A stretch of DNA of 64,000 nt from Capitulum mitella (Eukaryota; Arthropoda; Thecostraca; Pollicipedomorpha; Pollicipedidae), in the NCBI GenBank assembly GCA_030062745.1, contig CP099849.1, positions 24,850,144 to 24,914,143 of the forward strand, written 5' to 3'. A model generated the notes under the pieces. That model was not told where the DNA came from. It ran no database searches and saw only the letters and a list, made by a program, of their open reading frames with translations. The translations under genes were made by a program, and so were the position numbers. Of this stretch, positions 59,644-64,000 are shown piece by piece. Position 1 is the stretch's first letter. Each line of letters opens with the position of its first letter.

Positions 59644-61394
59644 GGTAATAATACATTTATAGCAATTAGTAGTGGTATATATAATTCTTGCTCTCGATTG
59701 TACAGTAGCCACTCTTTAACCCATCATGACATGGAAAACCGATATCACAATGGCGGGCCAGACATGGTCCATGTGACTGTGAAAAAGCACTTGACTGTGT
59801 CACTGCGCTATCTATAATAGTCGCTTGTCGAATGGTTCTTTGTACAGACACTCCTCTTTCAGGTATAGCTGAAGGACCCACCAATTTACGCAGTTAAATT
59901 TGGTTTGCATTATGTGGGAAAGTGGCGTGCACTGAATGTTGCAGACACCATCTTGCCCATGAGCAGCGCACATTTCCGCAAAGATACGTTGGTGGCACTG
60001 TCATCTTCAGATATGAGCTCTGAGGGGTATACTAGAGAAAACAATGCATGATATCCATTTGTATCGCAAGAAAAGATGCTAAAGTTCTATTCTGACTGAA
60101 TTCTGCCTAGAAAAGGCAGGCAATCATGTCGTTTGAACACGGCAGACTGCTCTAACATTCCATGATCATTTATATTCCATTCATCACGCAAGATAGACAT
60201 TGGTGGTTATTTCTTAGCAATGCGACATATGTAGCTTAGCTGCAGAAGCAATTTTCACGTCGCAGTAAAGTGCTCATTTAAAAAAGCTCATGACATTTTT
60301 ATTTTGCTCTCAGATGTATGGTTTCGTTTCAGCCATCAACATTAAAAGCACGTCAGCATGAAGAATGAAAGAAACAAAAACCTGAGCAGACCAAGAGCTG
60401 GGGAAGGATTCGTGGTTTTCGTATCTAATATAGACACACATAATACAAGGGCGATGGCACGGGTTCAGGCAGACAATAGAACATTAAAATATGAGAATCA
60501 TGCTTATGCAGGCTTTTAGTTATATGAGGAGCACTCAGTCAGATTGTCCCACGATGAGGCGCGAAGCGTTTCTATTGAATACCGTTAATTCCACATGCGC
60601 AAGTAAAGAGCAATTACCCTGACACTTGCCAGATTACACCCACTCCTCTTGCGGTGCCAAAGCATGGATGCGGCAGCCCATACTACAAAGAGAAAGACGG
60701 TCCTGCCTACCTGGCGTCGGTCGCATGGACTTTGGATAATTTTAGGATTGGCCCTATGACGTTGCATGGCAAGAAATTGCCTGTATGGCTGTGATCCCAC
60801 CAATTTTGGAGACTCGCCTACGCTGATGAGCGAGACAGAACGTGCATATTTGAACGTGAATACCGCCCATTTCACATGTTGTCACACCTCGGCGAGGACA
60901 GTATGTGCTGGAGAGTCAGAGCGCGCATTGCTTTTTTCAGCCAGATTTATTGACTGAGTACGCCCCCTTGACCATCAGTAATCAAAACATCCACACGGCG
61001 CTCTGTTTGAAAGCAGTGGCAAGTAACAGTTGCAAGTTAGGGCTAACTTTCGCAAAAAGATTGTCTATGTGCAAAAACTTGTTTGAGTTTACATTTGTTT
61101 TGCCTTCCTGACTTTGATAAACACACCAGGCAACGTACAAATGGTGGAAAAAAGCCCCTGCGTTCTGGTTAAAAGAACAATGGCGCTGAAGATCCAAAGG
61201 TTGCCAGGAACCTTAGAGCGACAGCAAAGGACTCTGTAAGGAGTGACGGCCTGGGCTCGCCGCATTGTTTCAAGGGTTGAATGTTTAAAATCATCTGTAT
61301 CCTGATGGGCCCCTAAACTGATTAAATCATCGTCCCACCGGTATGTGCCACAGAACTGGTTTCAGGATAGGTTTTGGGGGATTTTTGGAACACG

Positions 61395-61675
61395 TTCCAC
61401 GTAGCTAGGCGCGTAGCTAGGATTTTCCTCAAGGGGGGCCAAAATGCCAAATTTTGTCATGTGCTGTTGACTTATGGCGAAATTTACAGGAAAAAGCAAT
61501 TTCTTGCAATTGATTTCGTATCTAACCCATAGGAAAACATATGATGTTTGCTTTTGCAACATGCATATGATCGCTTTTTCGTGTTCCTGCGTAATCGTTG
61601 TAGAACTAGTACAGACCGCTTGGCTCAGGGGGAGCATGACCCCACGCCTCCTCCCACGTCCCTGTCCACGTAACG
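61395..61675. mobile_element. Old MITE shared by both arms (right copy)
   Basis: Counterpart of 8,969-9,230: ends GCGCGTAGCTAGGATTTTCC and CCTCCTCCCACGTCCCTG, with GGGGGGCCAAAATGCCAAA inside. It is present at the same position in both arms and therefore older than their divergence. Non-coding. Confidence 0.45.
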
Positions 61676-62148
61676 ATAGCTTGATTATGTTCTGACGACA
61701 GATGTTCGAAACATCGATGCCATATCCTTGAGCGACATTTGACAATTTTTCACAAGGGTTAAAAAACAGGATTGAGGAAGGAAGTTAAGGAAATAGTCCA
61801 ATGAAATCTTATCTGTGATGAAACACGTTTCCCAACAAATAATATTTTTGTGGAGATCCCATTGTGACCATCCTTGGTTTTGCCAAATTTCCCAAACGGA
61901 ATCACAAGCTCTCGCGCGATCGTTTGACGAGAATGCTGCTAATTTCTTCAATATTGTGACATAATTCATGCAGGATGTGATGTGGCAGGAACACTAAGAA
62001 GCGCAAAAATACTAACTTAAACAGGTTAGTATCAGGAAACATTCATTAAAAGACAGAATTGGCATAGGCAAGGTGATCTGCCTTAGAAAATGATCAAGAA
62101 GGTCTGCATGCATTAGCTCTTCTGGCAATCTGTATTTGATGGCACATA

Positions 62149-63883
62149 GGGGAGACCGGGGTCAAATGTAACACGGGGCAATTGTAACAGAAGGTTTTAC
62201 TTCGAAACTTGTAGATGGATGACGCTGGAGGCACTACTGGACATGCGCAGTAAGCTGTTCCTTTTCCTCACGGGGTTTCAGGCCGGTGCGGCGGGTGAGT
62301 CGATTGTGCTGTTCACAATTGTGTTTTTTAGAGTGCATTGTAACTTTGTTTATTTTTTAATACGATCACCTCATTCACGTATCTTACTAGACACGGGTTG
62401 AAGAGTTTGTGTGGGGTGGGTGGGGGTACCTGGTCAAAAAATGAGTGCATCAGTTGCCGCCCACGCCGCCTTGTTTTGCGTCATTTTTGTCTCAAAGATG
62501 GCGTGCTGTGACGGGGACAATTGTAACATTTTGGCTGGGATCAAATGTAACAGTGTTGCAATTGACCCCTATGGCCAGACCATTAAACCTACATTTATGT
62601 AAAATATCAATGCACTTGGCATAAATGTAACCACTGGGGGCGGAGGCTATGGAAACATGCCCCGTCCAATTAATCAACATGCATTTTGTTCCCAAATTCA
62701 ATATCAGCATCATTCAAAAATTATACTTACGGTATTATTGTCACCAGTCCCTGATTAATCTTTTAGGTACTGTTTTGTCAATTTTAATTGTGATACGTGG
62801 TTACATTCTTGGCGGCTAGTCACCATGGTCTTACCGTAGATGTTTCACCTTAACAACGGATTTATCAAGATATTTTATTACTTTATTTATTGATTATTTT
62901 ATTGATTAAATAATTCTAGTTTGACTTCCTTTGGATATTTCCGGGGAAGTATGCGACAATTATATATAGTTTAATTTCTCTTTCTCTGAATGTTACATTG
63001 AAAATACATCATTATATCCATGCATCATGGATGATACATATCATGCATCATTCCTGCAGAGGCTGATACATTGGGGATCGACAAGCCTGGTCCATCGGGG
63101 ATCGAACAGTCTCGTCTATCGGGGATCGCCTCGAAGCAGCTCACCCCTGAAGCGATTCGGCCGCTACCCAGGGCAGGTCCAAGAAAAAACAGCCGCGCGG
63201 GTCGAAAGCGAAAGGCCGCAATCTGACTGACACTCTAGAAAAGAGAGCGATAGAGCTAAAAGAGAGTCGAAAGGATTGCAAACAGGCATCGAAGAAGCTC
63301 AGTCTTGACAAGGACAAGCATGAAGAGAAGAAGACGAAGGCTGGTGGGAAGAGGGCTCGGAAGACAGCACGCAGGGAAAGCAGCACTGATGATGAAGAAG
63401 ACGTCTTTTGCTTTTGATGAAGCGTCGACTCTTGGCCTGAGAAAGGTAGAGCTGTTATCTAATTGAGGAAAAGCTGCTGGAGTACTTGAGCTTTACGCCA
63501 TTGCGAAATCGTATTTTTTGTATTGGATCTGTGATTTCATTCCAGGAAAGGCTCAAGATTTAAGAGACAATGTTGTTCAATAAAGGCTGTTTTCGAAAAA
63601 AGTGGCTTTCACTACACCACTACACCATTCGCTAACATGTTACATTTGACCCTAGATGCTGTTACAATTTACCCCGTACCTGGGGTTAATGGTAACAGCT
63701 GAAGTGACTTTTTGAAACAGTAATTTCGATACCTTAAAGTTGTTATTTCGGGATCTTTTCATATCCGCTACAAAGGCAAAATATCAGGGTTTGTGAAAAC
63801 CCGAGAAAATGTTCCCCAACCCGAAATATTTTCGCCCCGGGATCGAAAAGATAAAAAATGTAACATTTGACCCCGGTCTCCCC
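62149..63883. mobile_element. pogo-like DNA transposon, right arm only
   Basis: A 1,735-bp insertion with perfect 25-bp terminal inverted repeats (beginning GGGGAGACCGGGGTCAAATG) and a TA duplication (62,147-62,148 and 63,884-63,885). The left arm shows the empty site with a single TA at about 8,489. TA targeting places it in the Tc1/mariner/pogo group, and the transposase remnant at 63,126-63,417 makes pogo likely. Many TGTAAC/GTTACA motifs recur near both ends, possible transposase sites. Only the 3' part of a transposase is recognisable, so the copy is internally deleted and non-autonomous, but its ends look fresh. Confidence 0.9.
63126..63417 (+). pseudogene. pogo-family transposase C-terminal remnant
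   Basis: The frame from about 63,126 reads ASKQLTPEAIRPLPRAGPRK then NSRAGRKRKAAI and hits a stop at about 63,222. Shifting one base continues as LTDTLEKRAIELKESRKDC and on to DDEEDVFCF with a stop at 63,417. The phrases TPE-IRPLP-A-PRK, RGRK-K and ILTDTPEK are the familiar C-terminal tail of pogo/Tigger/jerky-type DDE transposases, followed by a lysine-rich helix. The catalytic DDE core and the CENP-B-like DNA-binding part are missing upstream, so no active enzyme is encoded. Confidence 0.75.
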
Positions 63884-64000
63884 TAACACCCTTGAAACAT
63901 GGCACATTTTGAAATTCATTGGAATTCGGATCTGTACGCAACGTTTGAGCTAAACTGTATTCCTGCCGGATGACGGTGCATTTTTTATCACAACACGCTC

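Overview
The window looks like nuclear DNA of an arthropod, most likely a crustacean. The genes fit: a clip-domain serine protease (an arthropod hallmark), a secreted alkaline phosphatase behind a TATA/Inr core promoter, and a DUOX maturation factor that opens with MKGWFDAF as I recall for Drosophila moladietz. Genes are sparse, introns are short to medium, and MITEs and microsatellites are frequent. A barnacle or similar marine crustacean is a guess I cannot confirm. There are no bacterial operons, CRISPR arrays or rRNA genes.

Layout. 1-6.7 kb: GC-rich, gene-poor DNA with two minisatellites (17 bp x 8; about 68 bp x 4). 6,971-8,119 (+): intronless clip-domain serine protease. 8,374-29,605: left arm of a very large inverted duplication, holding a nine-exon DUOXA gene on the minus strand (20,956-26,075). 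29.6-43.4 kb: unique spacer with an intronless secreted alkaline phosphatase (37,872-39,530, +), TATA box and poly(A) signal, plus a TTAA-flanked piggyBac-like MITE (40,834-42,046). 43,381-43,880: exactly 500 N. 43,881-64,000: right arm, the reverse complement of the left, starting at the first base after the gap and still running at the window end; it holds the second DUOXA copy (47,306-52,553, +).

The dominant structure is this inverted pair of about 20-21 kb arms. They are collinear but not identical: DUOXA proteins differ at five residues, exons by about one percent where compared, and introns and flanks more. The right arm has a 1,735-bp pogo-like transposon with a TA duplication that the left lacks; the left arm has a 2.8-kb segment and a 169-bp hAT-like MITE that the right lacks. 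Because one arm begins exactly at a 500-N placeholder gap, the simplest reading is that the right contig is the other haplotype of the same locus, scaffolded inverted beside it. A true inverted segmental duplication is the alternative. Either way the arms act as a natural two-allele alignment showing transposon empty sites, an almost invariant 162-bp block, and variation in DUOXA.

The three gene types share no evident pathway. DUOXA would escort dual oxidase to the cell surface for peroxide production; the clip protease is an extracellular cascade-type enzyme; the phosphatase is secreted. An epithelial or immune theme is possible, but the sequence does not show it.
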